Origin: Planctomycetota bacterium
GTDB lineage: Bacteria > Planctomycetota > MHYJ01 > WSZJ01
DNA: 43,131 nt
Direction: 5' to 3'
Assembly: GCA_009773755.1 (NCBI GenBank)
Contig: WSZJ01000006.1
Location: 1-43,131 of the forward strand
In this document: in pieces, positions 16,171-23,773 of the stretch
How the letters are laid out: every line of letters begins with the position of its first letter
How positions within the stretch are numbered: position 1 is the stretch's first letter
Translations under genes and position numbers: made by a program
The notes under the pieces: generated by a model
Seen by the model: only the letters and a program-made list of their open reading frames with translations
Told to the model about the DNA's origin: nothing
Database searches by the model: none

Positions 16171-17200
16171 GGCCGCATTTCCCGCAGAAGGAGAATCCGT
16201 CCGGCATGGAATTCGTCCCGCACTTGCCGCACTTCGCCCCCGGGGCGCCCCAGCTGTACTCGGGCGACCGGTCTTCCGACCATTTCGACCGCAGCCCGAC
16301 CCAGTCCACGGGCCGCTTCTCCGCGAACGCCCTCATTCCTTCCTGCGGCTCGGGGCTCGTGAAATGCAGGGCGAGCCACTCCTGCGCATGGGCGACGGTC
16401 GCGTGCCAGATCGCCTCCTTGTTCTGGTTCGTCTGCGCCTTCGTGTAGCGCAGGCACTCCGGAAACTTCTCCTTCAGGCTCTTCACGTACTCCGCCACCT
16501 TCAGGTCGAGCCGCGACAGGTCGATCGCCCAGCCTTCCTTGCCGTCCTGGGCCAGGCGGACCTGTTCTTCGGTAGCGTTTTCCACGAACTTTCCGCCGTG
16601 CGTGACGCTCGGCGCGACGGCGTTGACGAGTCCCCACTCCTCCGCCTTCCGGGCGCCGATTCGCGGATTGAGCAGCAGCATCTCGCGCGCGCGCCGGTCA
16701 CCCACCACGAGCGGCAACCACTGCGTCGCGCCGCCGCACGCGACGGAGCCGACGGAAGTCCCGACCTGCCCCACCCAGGCGTGCTCCCCGATCACGGCGA
16801 GGTCACAGGCCAGCTGCGATTCGTTCCCGCCACCCGCCGCCATGCCGTTGATGCGCGCGATCACGGGCTTGCCGCAGTGCATGATCGACTCGAGGTACGC
16901 GCGGAAGAGCCCCATGTACTTCCAGTAGTCCCGCGGCCGCTTCACGTATTCGGTCGCGTACTCCTTCACGTCTCCGCCCGTGCAGAAGGCTCGGTGCCCC
17001 GCCCCCGTGAAGACGACGACGGCAACGCGGTCGTCGCGCGAGGCGTCGGTAAACGCCTGTGCGAGCTCGACGAGGCAGTGCGTTGTGTAGGAATTGTGGG
17101 CCGCGGGCCGGTTGATAGTGACCGTCGCGACGCCGTCCGACTTGGCATAGAGGATTTCTTCGAAATGGGTGCCGTCCGGCAGAGGCGCGAAGTCTCGCAC
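16151..17200 (-). CDS. oah: 6-oxocyclohex-1-ene-1-carbonyl-CoA hydrolase (Oah/BamA) with C-terminal zinc ribbon
   Basis: This crotonase-family ring-opening hydrolase would convert 6-oxocyclohex-1-ene-1-carbonyl-CoA to 3-hydroxypimelyl-CoA. BamA-like features include FCTGGDVKEYATEYV, NGMAAGGGNESQLACDLAV and GTSVGSVACGGATQW. The tail of about 27 residues carries two CxxC pairs (CGKCG and CGKCG, separated by 11 residues), which read as a zinc ribbon not usual in the family. The start was set at GTG 17200 because GGAG lies 6 nt upstream; an in-frame TTG at 17236 gives 361 residues but lacks a ribosome site. It is the first gene of the oah-SDR-dch-had operon, with no operator of the TTAA type upstream. 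Confidence 0.83.
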   Translation of the reverse strand: MRDFAPLPDGTHFEEILYAKSDGVATVTINRPAAHNSYTTHCLVELAQAFTDASRDDRVAVVVFTGAGHRAFCTGGDVKEYATEYVKRPRDYWKYMGLFRAYLESIMHCGKPVIARINGMAAGGGNESQLACDLAVIGEHAWVGQVGTSVGSVACGGATQWLPLVVGDRRAREMLLLNPRIGARKAEEWGLVNAVAPSVTHGGKFVENATEEQVRLAQDGKEGWAIDLSRLDLKVAEYVKSLKEKFPECLRYTKAQTNQNKEAIWHATVAHAQEWLALHFTSPEPQEGMRAFAEKRPVDWVGLRSKWSEDRSPEYSWGAPGAKCGKCGTNSMPDGFSFCGKCGHELKAR

Positions 17201-17319
17201 GTGTTTCTCCGTAGAAGTCGCTCCTGAACTCTGCAAATGCGTGCCCGATCGGAGTCACATGGTGAAGTCGTCCTAAAGCGCGGGAATCCGCACAGGAATG
17301 CGCGAAATTCCGGAGCCGC

Positions 17320-19062
17320 TCAGGGCGCTTGGGCCGCCACGCGGACCTTCGGCGAGGGCGTCGGCAGCGTGCGGGTGGTCTCGTCCATCCTCCACTCGCC
17401 GCGCTTCAGCGGCACGTGCTGGAACAGACCCAGTTTCAACTTCAGGCCTGTCCATCCCGCCGCACCGATTGCCGCGACCGACTGAACGCGCTCCAGGAAG
17501 GTCGGCTTGCCAAGCGCCGCGTGGACCCGCAATTCCAGGTCTCCGATCCAGCGGCGGACGTTTCGGTTCGGACCCAGCAGCCGGCCGGCGAGGAAGACCG
17601 GGTACGCCTTGCGCAGATCCTTCGCGAAACTGCCGGCCTTGGCGCGCAGGAACGCGCTCGCAGATCCCTTCAGCTTCTGATAGCCCAGCAGCCAGGTCTC
17701 GAGCGCGCGGAAGATCGAGGGTCCGAGCCTGCGGAAATCCTCGTCAAAACAGCGCCGCTGCTCGGCCTCGATCCTGGCGGGGCTCATCGACTGATGTTTG
17801 ACGAGGGCGAAAAAGCCGCAGGCTTTCCGGTAGAACAGCTCCGGGTCGTCGACGTACTCCGTGTGGAGCAGCCCCTGCTTCTTCACCGAGTCGTAGAACG
17901 GCGTCCCGGGGGACGGGCCGTAGATCAGGAACTGCGTCAGGTCGGGATGCAGGTCGAGCAGCCCCGTCAGTTCCTCCTCGATGATCCCGGGCGTCTGGTA
18001 CGGAAACCCGACGATCATCGACGCCAGGATGCTGATCCCGTGCTCGCGGAACTCGCGGAAAATCTCACCCGCAGGCCGCCCCTTCTGCTTGGCGTACCCG
18101 GAGCGCGTCCCTTCATAGCCGATCCACATCCCGTCGATCCCCATTTCCAGGATCTCCGTGACCGTGTACTGGCTCAGCGCACGGATGCTCGCGAACACGA
18201 AAATGCTCAGGGGTACGCCCCCCGCCTGCACGCAGTCGCGGAATTCCATCGCCCGGCGGCGGTTCAGCAGGAAATCCTCGTCGATCACCAGAATCGCCAT
18301 GTTCGGGTCCACAGCCAGATACCGCTGGATCACCCCGTAGATGTCCGCCCCGGTGGGAAGCAGCTGGATGTGCTTGCGCTTGAAGAAATGAGAAGTGCAG
18401 CAGAAGTCGCAGGCGTTCGGGCAGCCCAGCCCGCCGAACACGATCCCGGTCTGAGAGACCTTCATCCCGAAAACCCGCAGCGGATTCACGATCAGTGGGT
18501 GGCTGTGCGGAAGCGGCAGGACGGGCTCGCCGAGGAGTCTCCTCATGAATCCAACGCCCTCCTCGCGGCAGATGTGGTCGCATAACGGCCGCAGAGTTTC
18601 GTCGCCGATGACCGTCCCGTAGCCCCCCAGGACGATCGCCGCATCGGGGGCATGCGTTCGAATGAGCGCGACGACCTCCTTCATCCGGTGAAAGGTAGGC
18701 AGCACGAAGGACACGCCGATGACGTCGTACCCCTTCCTCAATTCACGGATCAGCTCGCGTTTCGAGGGGTACTGGAGCACGACCGTGGGCGCTTCCAGGT
18801 TCTGGGCGACGTACTCAAGGGAGAAGTGGATGTGATGGGAACGGGGGCTGAAGATTCCCTGGGCGCGGGTGACCTGGCAGTGGAGGAGCTCGTACCCGAC
18901 ACTCGGGGAATCGCCGACGGATTCGCCGAGAGGACGGCACACGCTCGTCAGGAGGACTTTTTTCCGGCGCTTCGGTGACAGGGCTTCGATCTCCTTGGGT
19001 GCGGGAAGGGCGCGCGACAGCTCAATGACCGCCGGCGCAACCTCCACGCGCGCTTCCGTCAT
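17320..19062 (-). CDS. B12-binding-domain radical SAM protein
   Basis: This 580-residue protein has an N-terminal cobalamin-binding Rossmann-like domain (about 80-170, with VIGVSFVLPTFHRMKEVV and AAIVLGGYGTVI). A radical SAM domain follows with the CPNACDFC cluster motif (C-x3-C-x2-C, around residue 214), then VIDEDFLLNRR and GYEGTRSGYAKQKGR. The extended helical C-terminus is rich in basic residues. Such proteins usually methylate or rearrange unactivated carbons, but the substrate cannot be read from sequence. The ATG overlaps the NifX-like gene by 41 nt, so the pair is an operon, preceded by operator site 4. Membership in a nitrogen-oxide/oxygen regulon would be unusual for this family. 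Confidence 0.85.
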   Translation of the reverse strand: MTEARVEVAPAVIELSRALPAPKEIEALSPKRRKKVLLTSVCRPLGESVGDSPSVGYELLHCQVTRAQGIFSPRSHHIHFSLEYVAQNLEAPTVVLQYPSKRELIRELRKGYDVIGVSFVLPTFHRMKEVVALIRTHAPDAAIVLGGYGTVIGDETLRPLCDHICREEGVGFMRRLLGEPVLPLPHSHPLIVNPLRVFGMKVSQTGIVFGGLGCPNACDFCCTSHFFKRKHIQLLPTGADIYGVIQRYLAVDPNMAILVIDEDFLLNRRRAMEFRDCVQAGGVPLSIFVFASIRALSQYTVTEILEMGIDGMWIGYEGTRSGYAKQKGRPAGEIFREFREHGISILASMIVGFPYQTPGIIEEELTGLLDLHPDLTQFLIYGPSPGTPFYDSVKKQGLLHTEYVDDPELFYRKACGFFALVKHQSMSPARIEAEQRRCFDEDFRRLGPSIFRALETWLLGYQKLKGSASAFLRAKAGSFAKDLRKAYPVFLAGRLLGPNRNVRRWIGDLELRVHAALGKPTFLERVQSVAAIGAAGWTGLKLKLGLFQHVPLKRGEWRMDETTRTLPTPSPKVRVAAQAP

Positions 19063-19420
19063 CCAATGAGCTCGGGCCGCACCCTCCGCCCGCGTCCAGG
19101 CCTTCCGTGACGGGCTTGAGAGTCCCGTCGAGCCAGGCGCGCAGGGCTGCCTTCGCGTCCCCCGTCGCGCCGAGCGCGACCTTGATCCCGACCACGTCGA
19201 ACATCTCGCGGGCAGGTGGCGGGCATCCCCAGGCCAGAAGATGAGTCACCCCGCGGCGCGCCAGGTAAGCGGGCGGAGGGCCCCCGGGACCGTGCCCGGG
19301 ATTGGGGAACAGCTCTTCGCGGAGGATGCGGCCGTTCTCGACGTCGGCGAAGAGAAATGACGCGCAGTGTCCGAGATGATTGGGGATGTTGCCGGTCGTG
19401 ACGGGGATGGCGACGCGCAT
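19022..19420 (-). CDS. NifX/NafY-like Fe-Mo cofactor biosynthesis family protein
   Basis: This 132-residue protein of the dinitrogenase iron-molybdenum cofactor family starts MRVAIPVTTGNIPNHLGHCA, and has the ADVENGRILREE and GVTHLLAWGCPPPAREMF segments typical of small NifX/NifB-C-terminal-like metallocluster proteins. The C-terminal tail has CG and GGC cysteines that could bind metal. No nitrogenase genes are present, so a cluster-carrier or regulatory role is more likely than nitrogenase maturation. The start lies 16 nt downstream of operator site 4. It overlaps the radical SAM gene that follows. Confidence 0.82.
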   Translation of the reverse strand: MRVAIPVTTGNIPNHLGHCASFLFADVENGRILREELFPNPGHGPGGPPPAYLARRGVTHLLAWGCPPPAREMFDVVGIKVALGATGDAKAALRAWLDGTLKPVTEGLDAGGGCGPSSLDDGSARGGCAGGH

Positions 19421-19435
19421 GAAGTGGTTCCTGAT

Positions 19436-19454
19436 TAGTTAATGCACTTTACTT
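19436..19454. promoter_or_regulatory. Operator site 4 (before nifX-like/radical SAM pair)
   Basis: TAGTTAATGCACTTTACTT has a left half (TAGTTAAT) identical to that of the perfect nod operator; the right half keeps about five of eight positions. It lies 16-34 nt before the NifX-like ATG and overlaps the last codons of the interrupted small gene at the end of the oxidase operon. Confidence 0.5.
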
Positions 19455-19706
19455 GTTGGGCGACGAACCGTCCACGGAATTGTCTTCCGCCGAAGCCGGC
19501 CGGCGCTTCCGCTGCTGCCACCACGCAAGCGCGATAAACCCGGCAATGATCGGGTAGGGAACCGTCATGAGAAGCGCGGCCCCCGCCCGGGAATCCGCGG
19601 CCGGCTCCAGGTCCTCCGGACCCGGACTGTCCCCTTTTCATCAACTCCCCGCCCACGCCGCCGGCGCCAGCGACAGCCATACGGCGATCGGCAGCAGCCG
19701 CTTCAT
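19449..19706 (-). pseudogene. Small oxidase-operon membrane ORF interrupted by tandem TGA codons
   Basis: An ATG at 19706 overlaps the stop of the subunit IV gene (ATGA) and opens with a signal peptide, MKRLLPIAVWLSLAPAAWAGS. It then meets two consecutive in-frame TGA codons (about 19638-19643). The same frame continues for 62 codons to a TAA at 19449-19451. That continuation contains a transmembrane segment (TVPYPIIAGFIALAWW) and a basic cytoplasmic tail. It reads like one small single-helix subunit broken by stops, or like a 21-residue peptide followed by a separate small protein from ATG 19568. Recoding is unlikely because other genes here use TGA as stop. Another frame in the same place encodes no plausible protein. 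Confidence 0.4.
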
Positions 19707-19978
19707 AGAAGAGACGTTCCCGCGTCGAAATGGATCACGAGGAAAAGGAATCCCGCGAAGAGGATTCCCGCGACGACGCTCCAGATCAGAATCGCGCGCT
19801 CGTGCTTCAGGTGCATGAACCACGCGCCGATGATGACGGACTTCAGGAGGATCCCGCCGATCAGGAAGGCTTTGGTGGAGATCGAGATCATGACCAGGGT
19901 CAGGACCAGCAGAATCGCCCAGGCGATCCAGTACGACCTGTAGCTGGCTTCGACGTGCGCCGCGTGCGTGTCGCTCAT
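19703..19978 (-). CDS. Heme-copper oxidase subunit IV (CoxF/CyoD-like)
   Basis: This 91-residue membrane protein has three hydrophobic helices (YWIAWAILLVLTLVMISI, AFLIGGILLKSVIIGAWFMHL and ILIWSVVAGILFAGFLFLVIH), the usual layout of prokaryotic subunit IV. The KSVIIGAWFMHLKHE segment is characteristic of the family. It follows subunit III after 9 nt and its stop overlaps the small interrupted ORF. It probably supports assembly or stability of the oxidase. Confidence 0.8.
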   Translation of the reverse strand: MSDTHAAHVEASYRSYWIAWAILLVLTLVMISISTKAFLIGGILLKSVIIGAWFMHLKHERAILIWSVVAGILFAGFLFLVIHFDAGTSLL

Positions 19979-19987
19979 GTTCCGGTC

Positions 19988-20608
19988 CTAGATGAGGTAG
20001 AAGCAGCCGAAGACGAAGACCCAGACGAGGTCGACGAAATGCCAGTACAGACCGGTCAGCTCCACCCCCTCTGGACCGCTCTTCCCGCGCTTCGCATTCC
20101 ACGCGGTGATGAGGAGGATGAGGACGCCGGAAGCGACGTGGGAGCCGTGGAAGCCGGTGATGGCGAAGAAGTACGCGCCGAATGCGGGAGCGCCCCAGGG
20201 GTTGGTGTCCATGCGGGCGCCGTTGTGGATGAGGTGGTACCACTCGTACGCCTGCATTCCCAGGAAGGCGAGGCCGCCGACGGCGGTGGCCATGGTGAAG
20301 TTAAAGGCGGCCTTGCGATCGCCTCGGCGGGAAGCGGCGACGGCGGTGGCCATCGTGGCGCTGGACGTGATGAGGGTGAAGGTCATCACGGTGATGAAGT
20401 TCAGGCTGAACATCTGCGTCCGGTCGGGCCAGTTGACTGCGGAGATACGGCTGAAGCCGTAAGCGGCCAGGAAGGAGCCGAAGAGAATCGCGTCTCCGAT
20501 GATGAACCACCACATCATCAGCTTCTGCCACGAAGTCCCGTAGAAACCGGGCTCGGATTCGTGCGTCGCCGCTTCATGTCCGGTCACGGCCGTGGAGTTC
20601 ATCGCCAT
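19988..20608 (-). CDS. Heme-copper oxidase subunit III
   Basis: This 206-residue membrane protein has about five helices. Typical subunit III features are MMWWFIIGDAILFGSFLAAY, the QAYEWYHLIHNG segment, ITGFHGSHVASGVLILL with its conserved H-G-x-H-V, and the final TGLYWHFVDLVWVFVF. It lies between a shorter subunit-III-like gene and subunit IV, with 3- and 9-nt gaps, in one operon. The 30-residue N-terminal tail is soluble and rich in His/Glu. Confidence 0.88.
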   Translation of the reverse strand: MAMNSTAVTGHEAATHESEPGFYGTSWQKLMMWWFIIGDAILFGSFLAAYGFSRISAVNWPDRTQMFSLNFITVMTFTLITSSATMATAVAASRRGDRKAAFNFTMATAVGGLAFLGMQAYEWYHLIHNGARMDTNPWGAPAFGAYFFAITGFHGSHVASGVLILLITAWNAKRGKSGPEGVELTGLYWHFVDLVWVFVFGCFYLI

Positions 20609-20611
20609 CCC

Positions 20612-21172
20612 CTAGAAAAAGGTCAGGAGCATTACGACCCAGGCCCACGCGGCGCCGACGAAATGCCACCAGGCCGCGCAGAGTCCGAGCTGCCCGTTTC
20701 CGGCACGGCGCAGAGCGGCGAGAAGCACCGCGAGACCTGCCGCGACGTGCGCCGCATGGACGGCCGTGAGCATGTAGAAGAACGACGCGTGCGGCGACGA
20801 GGTCAGGAACACGCCCTGTGCGGCGAGTTGCCGCCACGCGATGGCCTGTCCTGCGACGAACAGCACGCCCAGCGCGATCGTCGAGCCGAGCCAACGGCGC
20901 GCGGACGCGCCGCCGCGGCGGGCGAGCTCCATCGTCACGCTCGCCGCCCCGACCACCGCGAGATTGACCCAGACGAGGTCCGGCAACCTCGCCGGAGCCC
21001 AATCGGCGCTCTGCCGCCGGACCAGGTACGAGGCCGAAAACGTCGTGAACAGCATGATCCCGCCGGCGATCATCAGGTACGTGAGCGTCTGCCACGTTTC
21101 CGCTCTCACGGATTCCGGCAATTCGACGGGCTCACGCTCTTCCCTGCCCCACGCTTCGATTCTCATCAGCAT
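20612..21172 (-). CDS. Second subunit III-like protein of the oxidase operon
   Basis: This 186-residue five-helix membrane protein ends with AVHAAHVAAGLAVLLAAL and CAAWWHFVGAAWAWVVMLL, the same H-x-x-H-V and W-H-F-V signatures as subunit III. It is therefore a diverged paralogue rather than subunit IV. The N-terminus (MLMRIEAWGREEREPVELPE) is soluble. The ATG at 21172 is 2 nt after the subunit I stop. Two subunit III proteins in one operon occur in some caa3/aa3 clusters. Its special role here is unknown. Confidence 0.75.
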   Translation of the reverse strand: MLMRIEAWGREEREPVELPESVRAETWQTLTYLMIAGGIMLFTTFSASYLVRRQSADWAPARLPDLVWVNLAVVGAASVTMELARRGGASARRWLGSTIALGVLFVAGQAIAWRQLAAQGVFLTSSPHASFFYMLTAVHAAHVAAGLAVLLAALRRAGNGQLGLCAAWWHFVGAAWAWVVMLLTFF

Positions 21173-21174
21173 GG

Positions 21175-22926
21175 TTACGCCTCCGCGTTCTGCATGCGGT
21201 GCGCGTCGCCGTTCGCCCCCTCCGCGTACCCGTACGGTTTCCCGGACACGACGGGCAGCCTCTCCCAGTTCCCGTGCGGCACCGGCGTCGCCGTCGTCCA
21301 CTCCAGCGTCGTCGCTTCCCACGGATTCGCTTCCGCCTTCTTCCCCTTGAACATGCTCCAGAAGAAGTTGAAGAAAAACGGGATCTGGGCGCCGACGGCG
21401 AGGAATGCAAACCAGGTGACGGCGGGGTTGAGGGCGAGGGCGGGCTGGACATAATCGGCGGAGTATTCGAAGTAGCGGCGCGTCATGCCGCCGAAGCCCT
21501 GGAAGTGCTGGATGACGAAGAGGGCGAAAGCGCCGATGAAGGTCCCCCAGAAATGGAGTTTGCCGAGGGTTTCGTTCATGTGGCGGCCGAACATCTTGGG
21601 GAACCAGTAGTAGATCCCGGCGAACGTGCCGGTCATGGTGACGACCCCGATCATGAGGTGGAAGTGGCCGACGACGAAGTAGGTGTCGTGGAAATGGAGG
21701 TCGGCTGTGGCGGTGGCGAGGAAGAGGCCGCCGATGCCGCCGGTGCCGACGGCGGAGATGAGGCCGAGGGCGAAGAGCATCGATGTGGTGAAGCGAATGC
21801 GGGCGCGCCAGAGGGAGGCGAGGAGGTTGACGCCGAGGACGGCGAACGGCGCGGTGATGAGGAGGGTGGCGATTGAGAAGTACTTCCCGAGGAAGGGGTT
21901 CATGCCGCTGGTGAACATGTGGTGGCCCCAGACGATCATGCCGAGGAAGGCGATGATGAGGAGAGCCCAGACGCTGGTCTTGTATCCATGCGGCGGTCGG
22001 CGGGAGAAAGCCGCGATGACGTCGAATGCAATCCCGATGGCGGGGAGGACGAGAACGTAGACCTCGGGATGGCCGAGGAACCAGAAGAGGTGCTGGAAGA
22101 GGAGCGGGGTGCCGCCGACGTTGGCAGCCTGCTGGCCGGAGACGACGAGCCCGGACGGCAGGAAGAAGCTGGTGCCGAGGTGGCGATCGAGGAGAAGCAT
22201 GATGGCCGCGGCGGTGAGCGCGGGGAAGCTGAGCAGGCCGAGCAGCGCCGCGACGAAGTACGTCCACACGGTGAGCGGCATGCGCATCAGGCTCATGCCG
22301 CGCGCGCGGAGGTTCAGGATGGTCGCGACGTAATTCAGGCCGCCCATCGTGAACGACACGATGAAGAGCGCCATCGCGAGGAGCCAGAGAGTCTGGCCCA
22401 TTCCCGAGCCCGGGGAACCGCGCGGGACCTTCCCGAATCCCGAGAGCGCGCTGAGCGGCGGGTACGCGGTCCAGCCGCCCGCCGCGGCGCCTCCCTCGAC
22501 GAAGAACGAGAGGATCATGATCGCGGAGGCCGGGACGATGATCCAGAACGACAGCATGTTCAGGAACGGGTACGCCATGTCGCGCGCCCCGACCTGAAGC
22601 GGGATGCTGAAATTCCCGAGGCCGCTCGAAAGCGCGAGCGACACGACGAAGAAAATCATGATCGTGCCGTGCATCGTGACGATGGCGACGTACTGTTCCG
22701 GCGTCATGGCCGCCTTGCCCGGCCACGCGAGCTGGACCCTGAACCAGAGCGACAGCCCGAGCCCCACGACGCTCATCAGCATCGCCATCAGCAGGTACTG
22801 CACGCCGATGACCTTGTGGTCCGTGCTGAAGATGTACTTGCGGATGAAACCCGCCGGGTGGCCATGGTCGCGCCCGTGGGCTTGGTGTCCGGCCTTGCCC
22901 GTCTCAACAGCCTGCGCGATCGCCAA
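21175..22926 (-). CDS. Heme-copper oxidase subunit I (A-type)
   Basis: This 583-residue catalytic subunit reduces O2 at a heme a3-CuB centre. It starts at TTG 22926 with GGGGAG upstream. Visible hallmarks are FSTDHKVIGVQYL at the N-terminus, GLGNFSIPLQVGARDMAYPFLN, and WFLGHPEVYVLVLPAIG with the CuB His, the channel Glu and the cross-linked Tyr of A-type oxidases. IVWGHHMFTSGM carries the two other CuB histidines, and HDTYFVVGHFHLMI carries the heme ligands. The C-terminal tail is soluble. It follows a CuA-bearing subunit II, so it is a cytochrome c or copper-protein oxidase rather than a quinol oxidase. In this context it could respire O2 made by Nod. Confidence 0.93.
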   Translation of the reverse strand: MAIAQAVETGKAGHQAHGRDHGHPAGFIRKYIFSTDHKVIGVQYLLMAMLMSVVGLGLSLWFRVQLAWPGKAAMTPEQYVAIVTMHGTIMIFFVVSLALSSGLGNFSIPLQVGARDMAYPFLNMLSFWIIVPASAIMILSFFVEGGAAAGGWTAYPPLSALSGFGKVPRGSPGSGMGQTLWLLAMALFIVSFTMGGLNYVATILNLRARGMSLMRMPLTVWTYFVAALLGLLSFPALTAAAIMLLLDRHLGTSFFLPSGLVVSGQQAANVGGTPLLFQHLFWFLGHPEVYVLVLPAIGIAFDVIAAFSRRPPHGYKTSVWALLIIAFLGMIVWGHHMFTSGMNPFLGKYFSIATLLITAPFAVLGVNLLASLWRARIRFTTSMLFALGLISAVGTGGIGGLFLATATADLHFHDTYFVVGHFHLMIGVVTMTGTFAGIYYWFPKMFGRHMNETLGKLHFWGTFIGAFALFVIQHFQGFGGMTRRYFEYSADYVQPALALNPAVTWFAFLAVGAQIPFFFNFFWSMFKGKKAEANPWEATTLEWTTATPVPHGNWERLPVVSGKPYGYAEGANGDAHRMQNAEA

Positions 22927-22947
22927 GTTGCTTCTCCCCTCGAGTGG

Positions 22948-23769
22948 TTATTCGAACCAGCCCACCTGCGACTTCAGCCACTTCGCGAAATCCGCCTCGG
23001 ATTTCACGTTCACGAAGCCGCGCATCCGGTAGTGACCCGGCCCGCAGATTTCGGCGCAGGAGATTTCGTAGCGCCCGACGGCAGTCGGCACGATCCGCGT
23101 GTGCGTCGTCAGGCCCGGAACCGCGTCCTGCTTCGCGCGCAAGACGGGCACGTTGAAGCTGTGCAGCACGTCCCACGACTGGATGTTGAACCAGGCGCCC
23201 TTCCCCACCGGCAGGTAAACCGCCCCGCGGACCACGATGTCGTCCTTTGCATCCGGGTCCTTGCGGTCCAGGCCGAGCGGGTTTTCCTGGTCGTCGAAGA
23301 GGTCCGGCCGCTTGCGGCCGAACTTTCCGTCCTTCCCCGGGTATCGCGAGATCCACTCGTACTGCTTGGCCGTGATATCCACGACCAGGTCGTCCGGCTT
23401 GTGCGTATAGACCTGGTTCCAGACCGGCCCGCCGATGGCGAGGACGCCAAGTTCGGAAACGGCGACCATGAAGACGACCGGGCCGATCGTGAAGAGCATC
23501 TCGGTCTTGTGCGTCATTGGCTTGTACGCGGCGGTTCCCTTGCCGCCGAATTTCACCAGGAACGTCGAAAGCACGAGGTGCCCCACGACGAAGATGAACC
23601 CGGCCGCGAAAATAATGTAGGTGATCATCCTGTCCACACCCCTCCCGTGCTCGCTGGCCACCTCGGGGCGCCACTTCAGGACGAAGAAGGCGCCCACGGT
23701 GAGGATCGTCGCGAGTATCAGGAGGGAGGACAGCAGCCAGGCCGAGACGGCGCCTCGTTGGCTCCGCAT
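22948..23769 (-). CDS. Heme-copper oxidase subunit II with CuA site
   Basis: This 273-residue protein has hydrophobic helices near the N-terminus (AWLLSSLLILATILTVGAFF, ITYIIFAAGFIFVVGHLVL, and a third at VVFMVAVSELGVLAI), one more than usual. A periplasmic cupredoxin domain follows. The CuA ligands are complete: His in VLHSFNVPVLRAKQD, then SCAEICGPGHYRM with two Cys, Glu/Ile, His and Met. No CxxCH heme motif is fused. The start ATG 23769 has AAGGAG upstream; a longer frame to 23823 overlaps the lipoprotein gene. It accepts electrons from a soluble donor, perhaps the neighbouring copper lipoprotein. Confidence 0.92.
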   Translation of the reverse strand: MRSQRGAVSAWLLSSLLILATILTVGAFFVLKWRPEVASEHGRGVDRMITYIIFAAGFIFVVGHLVLSTFLVKFGGKGTAAYKPMTHKTEMLFTIGPVVFMVAVSELGVLAIGGPVWNQVYTHKPDDLVVDITAKQYEWISRYPGKDGKFGRKRPDLFDDQENPLGLDRKDPDAKDDIVVRGAVYLPVGKGAWFNIQSWDVLHSFNVPVLRAKQDAVPGLTTHTRIVPTAVGRYEISCAEICGPGHYRMRGFVNVKSEADFAKWLKSQVGWFE

Positions 23770-23773
23770 CGTT

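Noticed and set aside
19022..19420. Evidence of nitrogen fixation from the NifX-like gene
   Set aside because: No nifHDK or nifEN genes are present; this small family is widespread outside nitrogenase systems.
19435..19680. An 81-codon minus-strand frame overlapping the interrupted small gene
   Set aside because: It is Gly/Arg rich with no helix or motif, while the alternative frame holds a signal peptide and a transmembrane segment.
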